From assembly GCF_029946505.1 (NCBI RefSeq), contig NZ_JARZHG010000020.1, positions 1-64,000 of the forward strand: a stretch of 64,000 nt of DNA. The letters are read 5' to 3'. Source of the stretch: Polyangium sp. y55x31. GTDB taxonomy: Bacteria > Myxococcota_A > Polyangia > Polyangiales > Polyangiaceae. A program made the translations under genes and the position numbers. The notes beneath the pieces were generated by a model. The model searched no databases, was not told the DNA's origin, and saw only the letters and a program-made list of their open reading frames with translations. Below, piece after piece: positions 27,355 to 36,682 of this stretch. Position 1 is the first letter of the stretch. Every line of letters begins with the position of its first letter.

Positions 27355-28839
27355 ATGATGGGACACAAAACGCTTTTTTCTCTCCTCGCCCTGGTGGCAT
27401 TGCCCACGGTCCTCGCGGCTGCCTGCGGATCGAGCGGCGCGGGAAGCACGGGCGCGGCTTCGAGCACGGGCGCGGCTTCGAGCTCGGGCGCAGCCACGGG
27501 CGGCGCGGGTGGGCAAGCGGGCGCGGGCGTGGGCGGCGAATTCGTGGGCTCCGGCGGATCCGGCGCGGGCGGCGCCGGGGGCATGGGCGGCGCGCCTTCG
27601 TCGTCGTCCTCGGGCACCGGCGGAAACCCGCTCGACGCGGGGCTCGACGATTTCTGCATGGGCAAGGGCGCGATCCCGATCCCGGGCTCCGGCGAATGCA
27701 CGGGCGACATCGGCAAGAAAACGTTCCTCTTCGCCGCCTGCTCCTGCACGGGGTTCGACGCGAACAACACCGTCGTGACCGACTCGTTCTCGTCGATCGA
27801 CCCGAACAAACCTCTCGCGGGCGGCTCGATCGGCGTCAATGGCAATTACAGCGCCCAGGCCGCGACGAGCATCAAGGGCGCGCTGCTCGTGAAGGGCTCG
27901 ATGAGCACGACGAACCAGCACGACGTCGTCCAGGCGCTGCAATGCGGCGGCAATGCGACGATCTCGCACGTGGCCCTCGCCCAGAACGACGCGACGATCG
28001 GCGGCACCGTGAACAGCAGCAACAAGGAGCTCACGATCCAGGGCAAGCTCTTCACGCCGATCGCCGAGAACACGGCCAAGGTGAACGCGCTCGGCGGCTC
28101 GGTCGTGGGCCCGGTCGACATCGAAACGCCCTGCAACTGCGACGATCCGGTCGACGTCGCCGGCATCGTCCAGGCGTTCGGCGGGACGAACGACAACGAC
28201 GAGAATGGCGTCGCCGCGGACGTGCTCGTGGCGAATCCCAGCATGCCCACCGAGATCACCCTGCCTTGCGGCCGGTATTTCCTCTCGGGCATCAAGTCCG
28301 ACAGCACCGTCACCGTGCACCTCACGGGCCGCACCGTGCTCGCGATCGACGGCGACATCGCGGTCGCCGGCAAGCTCACGATCGACCTTTCGGACGCGGC
28401 CGAGCTCGATCTCTTCGTGAAAGGCAACGTGGCCCTGACGAACCAGGCCGCGATCGGCGCGATCACGCGCCCCGCCGCCACACGCGTCTACATCGGCGGC
28501 GCGCAGGTGGCGCTCGCCGGCCAGTTCGTGCTCGGGGCGAACCTCTACATGCCGAACGCCGCGCTCCAGGCGAGCAACGAGCTCGAAGTGTACGGCTCGG
28601 TCTTCGCGAAGAGCATCTCCACGGCGCACCAGTTCAAGGTCCATTACGACGAGGCGATCATCACGATCAACGGCTGCCAGCCGCCGGACAGCGCGTGCAC
28701 CGATTGCCACGATTGCGTGAACCCGACGCCCGCCTGCGGCCCCGGCGGAACGTGCGGCCCGTGCAGCACGGACAAGGATTGCTGCCCGCCGCTCGTCTGC
28801 ACGCCGAACGGGACGTGCGTGCTGCCTCCGCCCAAGTAA
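27355..28839 (+). CDS. Gly/Ser-linker lipoprotein with adhesin-like beta body
   Basis: A 494-residue lipoprotein, lipobox LAAAC at Cys24, with an unusually long linker rich in Gly, Ser and Ala (about 27-100). The body (about 110-440) is a repetitive beta structure resembling polymer-forming or DUF7305-type proteins, with strands such as TSIKGALLVKGSM, KLTIDLSDAAELDLFVKG and ELEVYGSVFAKS. The C-terminal about 45 residues carry 12 cysteines (CTDCHDC, CGPCSTDKDCCPP), a dickkopf-like knot common in myxobacterial surface proteins. Its place on the cell surface is likely; its function is unknown. Confidence 0.78.
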   Translation: MMGHKTLFSLLALVALPTVLAAACGSSGAGSTGAASSTGAASSSGAATGGAGGQAGAGVGGEFVGSGGSGAGGAGGMGGAPSSSSSGTGGNPLDAGLDDFCMGKGAIPIPGSGECTGDIGKKTFLFAACSCTGFDANNTVVTDSFSSIDPNKPLAGGSIGVNGNYSAQAATSIKGALLVKGSMSTTNQHDVVQALQCGGNATISHVALAQNDATIGGTVNSSNKELTIQGKLFTPIAENTAKVNALGGSVVGPVDIETPCNCDDPVDVAGIVQAFGGTNDNDENGVAADVLVANPSMPTEITLPCGRYFLSGIKSDSTVTVHLTGRTVLAIDGDIAVAGKLTIDLSDAAELDLFVKGNVALTNQAAIGAITRPAATRVYIGGAQVALAGQFVLGANLYMPNAALQASNELEVYGSVFAKSISTAHQFKVHYDEAIITINGCQPPDSACTDCHDCVNPTPACGPGGTCGPCSTDKDCCPPLVCTPNGTCVLPPPK

Positions 28840-28848
28840 ACGTTTTTC

Positions 28849-30093
28849 CTAGCGTCGCGGAGCCTCCCCGAGAATCGCGAGGTTTCGCGGCGTCGCATCC
28901 GCGTCGAACACCTCCGCGACCCGCGCCGTATACCCTCGCTCTTCGAGCGCCGCCGCGCGATCGAGCACGACCGCGATCTCGAGCGGTCGCGCGAGCATCG
29001 CGCGCGGCAGCGTCCAGCGCCGGATCCGGCCGAACTCGATCGCGCCTTCCGCCTCGTGCTCGCGGATCTCCGCCTCCGTCGCCGGCGCGAGCCCCCGGAG
29101 CGCGAGCGCCCGCGCCGAAAGCTCGGCGAGCCCCTCGCGCGCCCTCCGCCGGTTGATGCCACGCATCTCCTCGCCCGGCGCGATCGAGACGCCCCGCGCC
29201 CGCAAGAGCCGCGCGAGCGCGTGCCGGTTTTCCCGCCCAGAAAGCATCTCCGCGAGGCTCGCCTCCACGCCGACGAGACGCGTCGTCAGGTTCGAAAGCC
29301 CGAGCGCCTCGCGCGGGAGCACGAGCCCGGCCGCCCGCGCCGCGGCGGAGAGCGGCTCGCGCGCGGGCCGATCGATCTTTTGCAGGCAACACGAAACGAG
29401 CGCCACGTCGCACGGCGCCCTCGATGCTTCGAGCACCAACCGATCGCCGAGCGAGCCGCACGCGTGTAGCCCGACCGCGAGATCGTCGGGCGAGAGCAGG
29501 ATCGGATCGCGGAGTGCGTCGAGCACGACGAACCTCGCGCGCGTGCCCTGGCCGAGGATCGACGCCGCCTCCACGCGCCGCGGCTCACGCTCGATCCCCA
29601 CCGCGTCGCGATCGAACATCTCCGCCGCGAGGCGCGTGAAGTGCCCTCGCCCCGCGCCCACGTCCACGATCCGCCGCGCCTTCCGCGCCATGGGCTCGAC
29701 CGCGTCGAGCAGCGCTTCGAGCTGCCGCGTCTTGCGCTCCGAGATCGATCGAGGCCGATCGAGCCGCGTCCCCGGCGTCGCCGCGAGCCGCGCAGGCAGC
29801 GCGGAGACCTCGAGCGCCGAGCGCCCGAGCTCCACGAGCGACGGCGGCGCGCCCGCGAGCATGGGCAAGCGCGCCGCGAGCCCCTCGGCCTCGCAGCGGG
29901 CGAGCTCGTCGTCGGAGAGCGCGCGGAGGAACGCGGAAAACCCGCGCGCCTCGCAAAACGCGGGCGGATCCTTCGAATCCGGCCGCTCGCGCAGGATGTC
30001 GAGCGCCGGCACGACGAGCGCGAGCGCCCGCGCGAGGCTCTCCGAGACGAACCGGGACGCCGCTTCCATGGCCGGCAAAGCGAACGGCCCCAC
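28849..30093 (-). CDS. METTL25-like methyltransferase domain protein
   Basis: A 414-residue protein with a Rossmann methyltransferase core: SAM motif I as RIVDVGAGRGHFTRL near residue 135, acidic loop GIEREPRR, and a later LAVGLHACGSLGDRL motif near 205 as in the METTL25/PF13679 family. That motif binds SAM in proteins acting on RNA-like or unknown targets. The C-terminal third is helical with many Arg. The GTG at 30093 has AGAAGG nearby; ATG 30069 is an alternative start. It overlaps no gene and converges on the Gly/Ser-linker lipoprotein gene with 9 bases between stops. Confidence 0.8.
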   Translation of the reverse strand: MGPFALPAMEAASRFVSESLARALALVVPALDILRERPDSKDPPAFCEARGFSAFLRALSDDELARCEAEGLAARLPMLAGAPPSLVELGRSALEVSALPARLAATPGTRLDRPRSISERKTRQLEALLDAVEPMARKARRIVDVGAGRGHFTRLAAEMFDRDAVGIEREPRRVEAASILGQGTRARFVVLDALRDPILLSPDDLAVGLHACGSLGDRLVLEASRAPCDVALVSCCLQKIDRPAREPLSAAARAAGLVLPREALGLSNLTTRLVGVEASLAEMLSGRENRHALARLLRARGVSIAPGEEMRGINRRRAREGLAELSARALALRGLAPATEAEIREHEAEGAIEFGRIRRWTLPRAMLARPLEIAVVLDRAAALEERGYTARVAEVFDADATPRNLAILGEAPRR

Positions 30094-30176
30094 ATGCCTT
30101 CTGTCAAGCTGTACGTTTCGTGCCTTCGGGCTTCTACTCGCGCCCCTGCGTGGTGTAGGCTCCCGCCGAGCGCCGC

Positions 30177-31862
30177 ATGGCCACCTGTCCTACTTGCCTT
30201 GCCACCTACTCGGGTGACGTCGCCGCCTGCCCCGCCGACGGCACATCCCTCGTCCCGGACGACGCGGTGTCTGGCGCTGGGGGCTCCGCTTGGGCAAGCC
30301 AAGCTTCGCCCCCAGACCCCCTGGCCGCGGCGCTCGAGCTCGAGGCCGGCCGGATCGTCGGGGAATACCGCATCGAGCGCAAGATTGGCGAGGGCGGGTT
30401 CGGCGCGGTGTACGCCGCGGTCCACCCGGTCATCGGCAAATCGGCGGCGATCAAGGTCCTGAACCCGCAATACTCGCACAACCCGGTGATGGTCTCGCGG
30501 TTCGTCGCCGAGGCCCGCGCGGTCAACCAGATCCGCCACCGCGGCATCATCGATATCTTCTCGTTCGGCAAGCTCGAGGACGGGCGGCAGTATTACATCA
30601 TGGAGCTGCTCGAGGGCATGACCCTCGAAGGGTACCTCCGCCAGCGCGGCCGCCTCCGCCCCTCCGAGGCATTGCCCATCCTGCGCCAGATCGCCCGGGC
30701 CCTCGACGCCGCGCACGCAGCCGGCATCGCCCACCGCGATCTCAAGCCGGAGAACGTCTACCTCGTCTTCGACGAGGACGGCTCGGTCTTCCCGAAGCTC
30801 CTCGATTTCGGCATCGCCAAGCTCCTCGGCGAATCGCAAGGGCACAAGACGCGCACGGGCACGCCCATGGGCACGCCGCTCTACATGTCGCCCGAGCAAT
30901 GCCGCGGCAAGCAGGTCGACCACCGGACGGACATCTATTCGTTCGGCGTGATGACCCACGCCGTGCTCACGGGCCAGCCGCCGTTCATGGGCGACGACGT
31001 GATGGACGTGCTCATGCAGCAGGTCCAAACCCCCCCGCCGGCCATGTCGGCGGTTTGTCCGGACGTCCCGACCGCGCTCGACGCGCCCGTGCTCCGGATG
31101 CTCGCGAAGGATCCGGCCGAGCGCCCGGCGTCGGTGACGGCCGCGATCGACGCGGTCGTCGATGCTGCACGCGCGGCGGGGATCGAGGTCCCCTCCGTGG
31201 CCACGCGCTCCAGCGAAAAGCTCCCGCGCCTCGACGTTCCGGCCGGCTTGACGCCCGCGCAGCAAGCCGTCTTCGGGCAGGCGACGACGATGATGCAGCC
31301 GGACGTGGCGCCGGCGACCACGGGTTCGTCGGGGGATCAGCCGAAGGCGACGCTCCGGTCCACGCCGGACGCCCTGCCGAGCCGGCGCACGAAGGTCCTC
31401 GTCATGGCCCTCGGCGCGGGCCTCCTCGTCGCGGGGACCGTCGCGGCGACACTTCATTTCTCGCGGGGCGGGCAGGACGCCGTCGCTGCGCACCCGCCGC
31501 CTCCGCCTCCCCCGCCGCCCCCCGCGCTTGCCCCGGTGAAAACGGCCGCGCCGGAGCCCACGGTCGAGCCGGTCGTGCCGCTCGAAATCGAGCTCCGCGT
31601 GCAGGCGACCCCGGACAACGTCGAGGTCCACCTCGGCGAACGTAAGCTCGGCGTGGCGCCGGGCCCGTTCAAGATTCCGCACGGTGATGCGCCCGTCGAG
31701 CTCACCTTCTCGGCGAAGGGGCATCAATCGAAGACGGTCTCCGTCGAGCCCAACCACAACATCCTGATCCCGATCACGCTGGAGAAGGAGAAGGCGACCT
31801 CCCAGCCGCGACCGAGCGGGACGGCGAAGACGGTGAAGAATCGTGGGGAACTCGAGTATTAG
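30177..31862 (+). CDS. Ser/Thr protein kinase with zinc ribbon and PEGA domain
   Basis: A 561-residue kinase. It opens with a zinc-ribbon-like motif (CPTCLATYSGDVAACPADG at 4-22). The kinase domain (about 64-330) has GEGGFGAV, IAHRDLKPEN near 184 and DFG (LLDFGIAK). A transmembrane helix lies near 405-425, followed by a run of ten prolines and a PEGA domain at about 465-540 (VEVHLGERKLGVAPGPFKIP) outside. PEGA domains are thought to bind surface structures. The last 20 bases overlap the next gene, so translation is coupled to the FG-GAP lipoprotein. Confidence 0.92.
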   Translation: MATCPTCLATYSGDVAACPADGTSLVPDDAVSGAGGSAWASQASPPDPLAAALELEAGRIVGEYRIERKIGEGGFGAVYAAVHPVIGKSAAIKVLNPQYSHNPVMVSRFVAEARAVNQIRHRGIIDIFSFGKLEDGRQYYIMELLEGMTLEGYLRQRGRLRPSEALPILRQIARALDAAHAAGIAHRDLKPENVYLVFDEDGSVFPKLLDFGIAKLLGESQGHKTRTGTPMGTPLYMSPEQCRGKQVDHRTDIYSFGVMTHAVLTGQPPFMGDDVMDVLMQQVQTPPPAMSAVCPDVPTALDAPVLRMLAKDPAERPASVTAAIDAVVDAARAAGIEVPSVATRSSEKLPRLDVPAGLTPAQQAVFGQATTMMQPDVAPATTGSSGDQPKATLRSTPDALPSRRTKVLVMALGAGLLVAGTVAATLHFSRGGQDAVAAHPPPPPPPPPPALAPVKTAAPEPTVEPVVPLEIELRVQATPDNVEVHLGERKLGVAPGPFKIPHGDAPVELTFSAKGHQSKTVSVEPNHNILIPITLEKEKATSQPRPSGTAKTVKNRGELEY

Positions 31863-34638
31863 CTTCCGGCGCGCGGCGCTGGTCGGCCTCGCCGCATTTC
31901 TCGGGGCCGTGGCGGCGGCGAGCTGCGAGAGCCTCGAAAACGTCGACAAAAACGTCTGCGGCAACCGCGTCCTCGAAACGGGCGAGGATTGCGACGGAAA
32001 TCCGGTCATCGAGGAAGACGCGGGCGATGCGGGTGACGCGGGCGATGCGGGTGACGCGGGCGACGCCGCGCCCACGAACCACTGCAGCACCACCTGCCGC
32101 TACGTCTGCAACCTCGCCGATGATCCGAACGTGGTGTGCCCGGACGATTTCGGCTGCGGGATCGACGGCACGTGCCGCAGGCCCGGCGGGCTCTCTGCGG
32201 CTCCGCTCTCGATTGCGGGCGGCGGCGTGCGGCGCTTGCTCTCCGGCGATTTCGACGGCGACGGCCGGCAGGATGCCGTGGCCCTCGGCGACAGCTCGCT
32301 CGACATCCTGTTTTTCGAGACGACCGGCCTCATCGAGCGCTCGATCACGGTGCCGAACGAGCGACGTTTGCCCGGGATCGGCGACATCGACGGCGATGGC
32401 ACCTCGGATCTCGTCCTGAACCTCGGGAGCGCGCTCGGCGTCTTGTCGGGGCAGGACAATCGCACGCTCCTGCCGAGGAGTTATCATTCGGGGGACGTGG
32501 ACGGCGGCACGACGCGGCTCGTTCCCCTCGGGCGGCTCGGGAGCGTGAATACGCTGCTCGCGTTCGTCGCGAAGAACGGACAAACCACCCTCGAAACGGT
32601 GGTCGTCAACGACAAGAACACGGCCGACGAGGACAGCAAGGTCGTCAATTCGTTCCCGGGGACGCTCGCCGGCGCCGTGGCCCTCTCCAAGGCTAAAACG
32701 CCCGCAGCGTGCCCCTACGTCGCTTTCGCGCTCACGTCCCCGCCGGGGCTCTACGTCCTCACGTGCAAGGAGCCCGCGAAGCTCGCCGAGGAGCCGACGA
32801 TTCTCCAACTCGCGCTCCCCGCGGGCGCCGTGCCCTGGGCCGACGTCTTTTTCGCGGACGCGGACAGCGACGGCGACGACGATCTGCTCGTGGGGATCGT
32901 CGAAAATTTGGGGACGAGCGTCCACCTCTACCGGAACGAGGGCAATGACACGTTCGTGGAGCCCATGCCCCCGCCGGTTGAGCTGGGGCCGCTCACCGTC
33001 GAGAAGGACACGTGCGACGGGCGCAGCCTCGGCGGCCCGCCCCTCGCCGTGGGCGATTTCGATGGCAATGGCGCGCTCGACGTGGTCGACGCTCGTGGCG
33101 TCCTCTACAACCCCTTTGTGGAGCCGCAAGGGCCGGAGCCGGTATTTCTGCGGGACTGCATCAAGCTGAACGGCGTGCGCTGGACGCAAGCCGCTATCGC
33201 CGATTTCAACGGCGACGAGCGCCCGGACCTCCTTGCCGCACGCTCGAACCAAACGATCCTCGACGTGTGGAGCCGCGCCGAGGGTGGCGAGCTCAATACG
33301 TTCACCATCCCGGTGGAGGAGCCCGTCAGCGAGTTCGCTATCGGCGATTTCGACGGAGACTCCGTGGACGACGCCGTCCTCCGGCTCTCTCCGCCCACCG
33401 TGCCCGGTGGCCCGGTCTTCACGGGCCCGAGCGAGCTCCTCGTGCTCTTCGGTCGCCCGCTTGCCGTGCCCGATGCGCCCCTCTCCCTCGGCGTCTTCGA
33501 GGGCCTCGACCACATCGCCGCGGGGCGCATGAAAGGGGAAAATGCCGTCGGAGCCCCCGATTTGCTCGACGATCTCGTGGTCCTCTCCGCGGGCGCGTCG
33601 GGCATGCAGGGCATGCCGGCGCCGATGTCCCCGGACAAGCATTTCACGATCATCGAGGGCAATGTCGGGCGACGGCTCCTCGCGCCGCTCTCCATCAAGG
33701 GCATGTCGGTGGGCGCCATGGCGGGCACGGACATCAAACCGGCCGCCGAGGACCCGACGCATATCGTCTTGTCGCGCTTCGGCGTCGAGGAATGCACGGC
33801 ACCAGCGCCGCCGGACGAATCCGAGACGTCCGTGACCCCGTCGATGATCGTGGCGCGGACAGGCAGCGAGGTCTGGATCGCGGGCTGTCGTCAGGACGGG
33901 ACGTCCCTGCGGATCCTCGATAACATTGTCACGGGCGACGACGGCATGCTCATCGCGCCCGTGAATTACAACGAGGCACATGACGCGGAGCACGAGGCGC
34001 TCGCGCTCTTCATGAAAGCCTCGAACGGCGGCCGTGGCCTCTGGGTCGATGATTACCGAGCCGGGGACTTCGATCTGCTCCCCGGCAACATCCCCGGCGT
34101 GAATGCCAATCTCGTCTTGCCGAATCCCGATCCGTTCGATGTTCCATCGGTCGTCGTCGACGTCGACGGCAATGGCCAGCGCGACGTCGTCGTCCTGGTG
34201 CAAAATGCGAACGAGGTCCGGAATGCCCTCGCGATCTTCTGGAACGACGGCGTGAGCACGGATCCCGTCAATGCGAAGAACATGACGCTCGTCAACTTGC
34301 CGGATGCCTACCTCGGCCCCGACATGTCGACGGGCAACGAGGACGCCGACGTGCCGCAGGGCATCATCGACATCGCGTTCCCGAACATCGACCTGAGCAC
34401 GGAGAAGGAGCTCGCGGTGCTCACGAGGGGCGGGCTCTACCTGTTCTCGTTCGACAAGGCGACGCGCACGTTCGACACGACGATCCCGCCGGACCAATTC
34501 GCGCCGCTGCCATTCTCCCGGATCCGAAGCGGCCAGGCGCTGCTCGCGATCGACGTGAACAGCGACGGCGTCGACGATCTGCTCGTCGCCGAGGGCCAGA
34601 AGCTGCTCCTCTTCCTCGGCAAGGAGGCCGTCCGATGA
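31843..34638 (+). CDS. FG-GAP/VCBS repeat lipoprotein
   Basis: A 931-residue surface lipoprotein with lipobox AAASC at Cys28. A short Cys-rich part (CGNRVLETGEDCDGN) and a (Gly-Asp-Ala) spacer at about 60-75 precede the body, which has at least eight repeats of the calcium-binding type DxDGDxxxD (FDGDGRQDAV, IDGDGTSDLV, ADSDGDDDLL, FDGNGALDVV, FNGDERPDLL, FDGDSVDDAV, VDGNGQRDVV, VNSDGVDDLL). The repeats build an integrin-like beta-propeller. GTG 31843 lies inside the end of the kinase gene, and the stop overlaps the next start by ATGA. It is probably the extracellular partner of the kinase and the PEGA proteins. Confidence 0.87.
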   Translation: MGNSSISFRRAALVGLAAFLGAVAAASCESLENVDKNVCGNRVLETGEDCDGNPVIEEDAGDAGDAGDAGDAGDAAPTNHCSTTCRYVCNLADDPNVVCPDDFGCGIDGTCRRPGGLSAAPLSIAGGGVRRLLSGDFDGDGRQDAVALGDSSLDILFFETTGLIERSITVPNERRLPGIGDIDGDGTSDLVLNLGSALGVLSGQDNRTLLPRSYHSGDVDGGTTRLVPLGRLGSVNTLLAFVAKNGQTTLETVVVNDKNTADEDSKVVNSFPGTLAGAVALSKAKTPAACPYVAFALTSPPGLYVLTCKEPAKLAEEPTILQLALPAGAVPWADVFFADADSDGDDDLLVGIVENLGTSVHLYRNEGNDTFVEPMPPPVELGPLTVEKDTCDGRSLGGPPLAVGDFDGNGALDVVDARGVLYNPFVEPQGPEPVFLRDCIKLNGVRWTQAAIADFNGDERPDLLAARSNQTILDVWSRAEGGELNTFTIPVEEPVSEFAIGDFDGDSVDDAVLRLSPPTVPGGPVFTGPSELLVLFGRPLAVPDAPLSLGVFEGLDHIAAGRMKGENAVGAPDLLDDLVVLSAGASGMQGMPAPMSPDKHFTIIEGNVGRRLLAPLSIKGMSVGAMAGTDIKPAAEDPTHIVLSRFGVEECTAPAPPDESETSVTPSMIVARTGSEVWIAGCRQDGTSLRILDNIVTGDDGMLIAPVNYNEAHDAEHEALALFMKASNGGRGLWVDDYRAGDFDLLPGNIPGVNANLVLPNPDPFDVPSVVVDVDGNGQRDVVVLVQNANEVRNALAIFWNDGVSTDPVNAKNMTLVNLPDAYLGPDMSTGNEDADVPQGIIDIAFPNIDLSTEKELAVLTRGGLYLFSFDKATRTFDTTIPPDQFAPLPFSRIRSGQALLAIDVNSDGVDDLLVAEGQKLLLFLGKEAVR
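32020..32067 (+). repeat. Tandem repeat encoding Gly-Asp-Ala spacer
   Basis: An 18-bp unit (gggcgatgcgggtgacgc) present about two and a half times, coding for consecutive Gly-Asp-Ala triplets in the FG-GAP lipoprotein. It preserves frame, so length changes would alter the spacer between the Cys-rich head and the propeller without breaking the protein. Confidence 0.7.
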
Positions 34639-35870
34639 GGCGTTTCTTGGCGGCGCTCGTGATGCTCGCGCTTTCGACGGGCGCGGGCCTCTCGCTCGCG
34701 GGCCCTTCGGACGTCGATTCCCCCGAGGCGCGCGCCTACTTCGAGACCGGCGCCCGCGAATACGAGAAGGGCAATTACGCGAACGCCGTCCGCGCCTTCG
34801 AGCAGGCCTACGCCCTCACGACGCGCCCCGGCCTGCTCTTCTCGATCGCGCAGGCCTACCGCAAGCAATACGGCAACGACGGCAAACCGCAAAACCTGCG
34901 CCAGGCCGTGGATTATTATCGCCGGTATCTGGCCACGGACACGACGGGCAAGCGGCGCGGCGAGGCGGACGCGGCCATCAAGGACATCGAAGACATCCTC
35001 GCGCGCTTGCCTCCCGAGGTGCAAAGCGCGCCCACGCCCGAGGAGGCGCCCTCGACGCAGATCTCGATCACCACGCAGGTCGAGGACGCGACGATTTCGA
35101 TCGACGGCGGCCCGCCGCGCGCGCTCGAGGCGATCGACGTCACGCCGGGCAAACACAAGGTATTGGTGCAGGCGCCGGGGTATTTCCCCGAGGAGCGCGA
35201 GGTGCCGGCCAAGCAGGGCCAGATGACGGCGCTCGACGTACCCTTGCGTGAAATGCCGGCGTTCGTGTCGATCACGGGCCCGGCAGGCGCGTCGGTCACG
35301 GTGGACGGTTTGCCCAAGGGCGCCTTGCCGCTCCAGGCGCCGCTCCAGATCGAGGCGGGCGTCCGGACCCTCAGCGTGAGCCTGAACGGCTTCAACACGT
35401 TCACCACCGAGCTCGACCTCGGCCGAGGAAAGTCGGAGGACGTGAACGCCGCGCTCGATCGCACGCGGCAAAGAATCACCTCGTTCGTCCTCATCGGCGC
35501 GGCGGCGACGTGTGTCGCCGGCGGCGGCGTCATGGCGTTCTTCGCGGGGGCAGCCGGCGACAAGGCGAAAGAGATCAACGACCGGCGCCTCGCAGGCACG
35601 ATCAGCGAGGCGGAGCTCGATGTGTATCTCCAGAAGCGCGACGAGCAGACGGTACTTCGCAACGGCGCGACCATATCGCTCAACGTGGCCGCGGGCATGG
35701 GGGCCCTCGCGTTTTTGCTGTATTACTTCGACGAACCCCGGCTCACCCCCCCGCGCAAGAAGGACGACAAGAAGCCCCAAGGCCCGGATCCCTCGCGCCT
35801 GCGCGAGATCGCGGTCGTGCCCGCGGTCGGCCCCGGCACGGTCGGCCTCTCGTTCGGCGCTCGGTTCTGA
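34635..35870 (+). CDS. TPR and PEGA envelope protein
   Basis: A 411-residue protein with an N-terminal signal (LVMLALSTGAGLSLAG). TPR-like helices follow at about 30-125 (ARAYFETGAREYEKGNYANAVRAFEQAY). Two PEGA-type beta domains lie at about 140-200 (TISIDGGPPRALEAIDVTPG) and 205-275 (ASVTVDGLPKGALPLQAP), and two hydrophobic helices near 285-310 and 340-360. It starts in an ATGA overlap with the FG-GAP gene, so the three proteins (kinase, propeller, TPR/PEGA) are likely made in step and may form one envelope complex. Confidence 0.85.
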   Translation: MRRFLAALVMLALSTGAGLSLAGPSDVDSPEARAYFETGAREYEKGNYANAVRAFEQAYALTTRPGLLFSIAQAYRKQYGNDGKPQNLRQAVDYYRRYLATDTTGKRRGEADAAIKDIEDILARLPPEVQSAPTPEEAPSTQISITTQVEDATISIDGGPPRALEAIDVTPGKHKVLVQAPGYFPEEREVPAKQGQMTALDVPLREMPAFVSITGPAGASVTVDGLPKGALPLQAPLQIEAGVRTLSVSLNGFNTFTTELDLGRGKSEDVNAALDRTRQRITSFVLIGAAATCVAGGGVMAFFAGAAGDKAKEINDRRLAGTISEAELDVYLQKRDEQTVLRNGATISLNVAAGMGALAFLLYYFDEPRLTPPRKKDDKKPQGPDPSRLREIAVVPAVGPGTVGLSFGARF

Positions 35871-35879
35871 TTCGCCCGC

Positions 35880-36560
35880 CTACCGCCGCTTGCGACGCAT
35901 CGCCGCCGCAAAGGCGAGCGCCCCGATCACCGCGCCCATTCCCCCGAAGCCCCGCGCTGATCCCGGCGCCGCGCTGCACCCTCCGGCCTCTTCCGTGGTC
36001 CCGTCGCCGCCGCCGAGGTCGGGCAGCGAGCCGGGCGGCTGGCTGCATTGCGTATAGTCGAGCTTGCAATCCGCCGTGCAAGCGAGCGCGCCTTCACCCG
36101 CCCCTGCTTCCGCGCAATCACTCACCAGGAACAGGTCGCCGTCGCACGCCTCGCCGGCTTCGAGCTTGCCGCTGCCGCAGACGGGCGGCGGGTGGCTGTC
36201 GGGGTTTCCGGGGTTGTAGACGAACCCTTTCGGATCCGGGTCGCCCTTCGTCCAGGTGCAATCGGGGTCGCCGAGCTCCTGCCCGTTCGTCCAGCCATCC
36301 TGATCCGAGTCGAACACGCAAAGCGGCGCCCAGTTCACGTTTTGCTCCTGCACGGGCACGTCGCCCACGAGCTGGAGGCGCGCATCGCCGCCGAAATCCG
36401 TGTTGTAACTGGCCTTCGTGTCGCCGTGGCAGTTCAAGCAGCCGTATTTGGTGCCGTTCGGGATGTCGTTCACCCGGAATGGGCGCGCGGAGGCGGCCGT
36501 GGCGAAGGTGAACGAGGCGAGGCCGAGGAGGAGAACCGAAGATCGCAAGGAGGACGTCAT
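35880..36560 (-). CDS. Temptin-like secreted protein with probable MYXO-CTERM tail
   Basis: A 226-residue exported protein. After a signal peptide ending ATAASA, the segment FRVNDIPNGTKYGCLNCHGD, then FDSDQDGWTNGQELGDPDC, matches the temptin Cys/Cys domain, a secreted fold first described in Aplysia. The CLNCH piece looks like a haem-binding motif, but in this family it forms a disulfide. The C-terminus has Gly-rich GGCSAAPG, a hydrophobic helix and RRKRR, the layout of the MYXO-CTERM sorting signal, where the Cys is processed and anchored. The start at ATG 36560 is chosen for the signal peptide. Confidence 0.82.
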   Translation of the reverse strand: MTSSLRSSVLLLGLASFTFATAASARPFRVNDIPNGTKYGCLNCHGDTKASYNTDFGGDARLQLVGDVPVQEQNVNWAPLCVFDSDQDGWTNGQELGDPDCTWTKGDPDPKGFVYNPGNPDSHPPPVCGSGKLEAGEACDGDLFLVSDCAEAGAGEGALACTADCKLDYTQCSQPPGSLPDLGGGDGTTEEAGGCSAAPGSARGFGGMGAVIGALAFAAAMRRKRR

Positions 36561-36682
36561 TCGCAGAGCGTAAAGACGGCGGACCGGAGGCGTCAAGCGA
36601 ACCTCGGTCACCGCGGGCCGGGGCGGGCAAGCGAGATACCCCTCTCGCGAGGGCCGCCCGGAACGTGGTATACGTACGCCCC

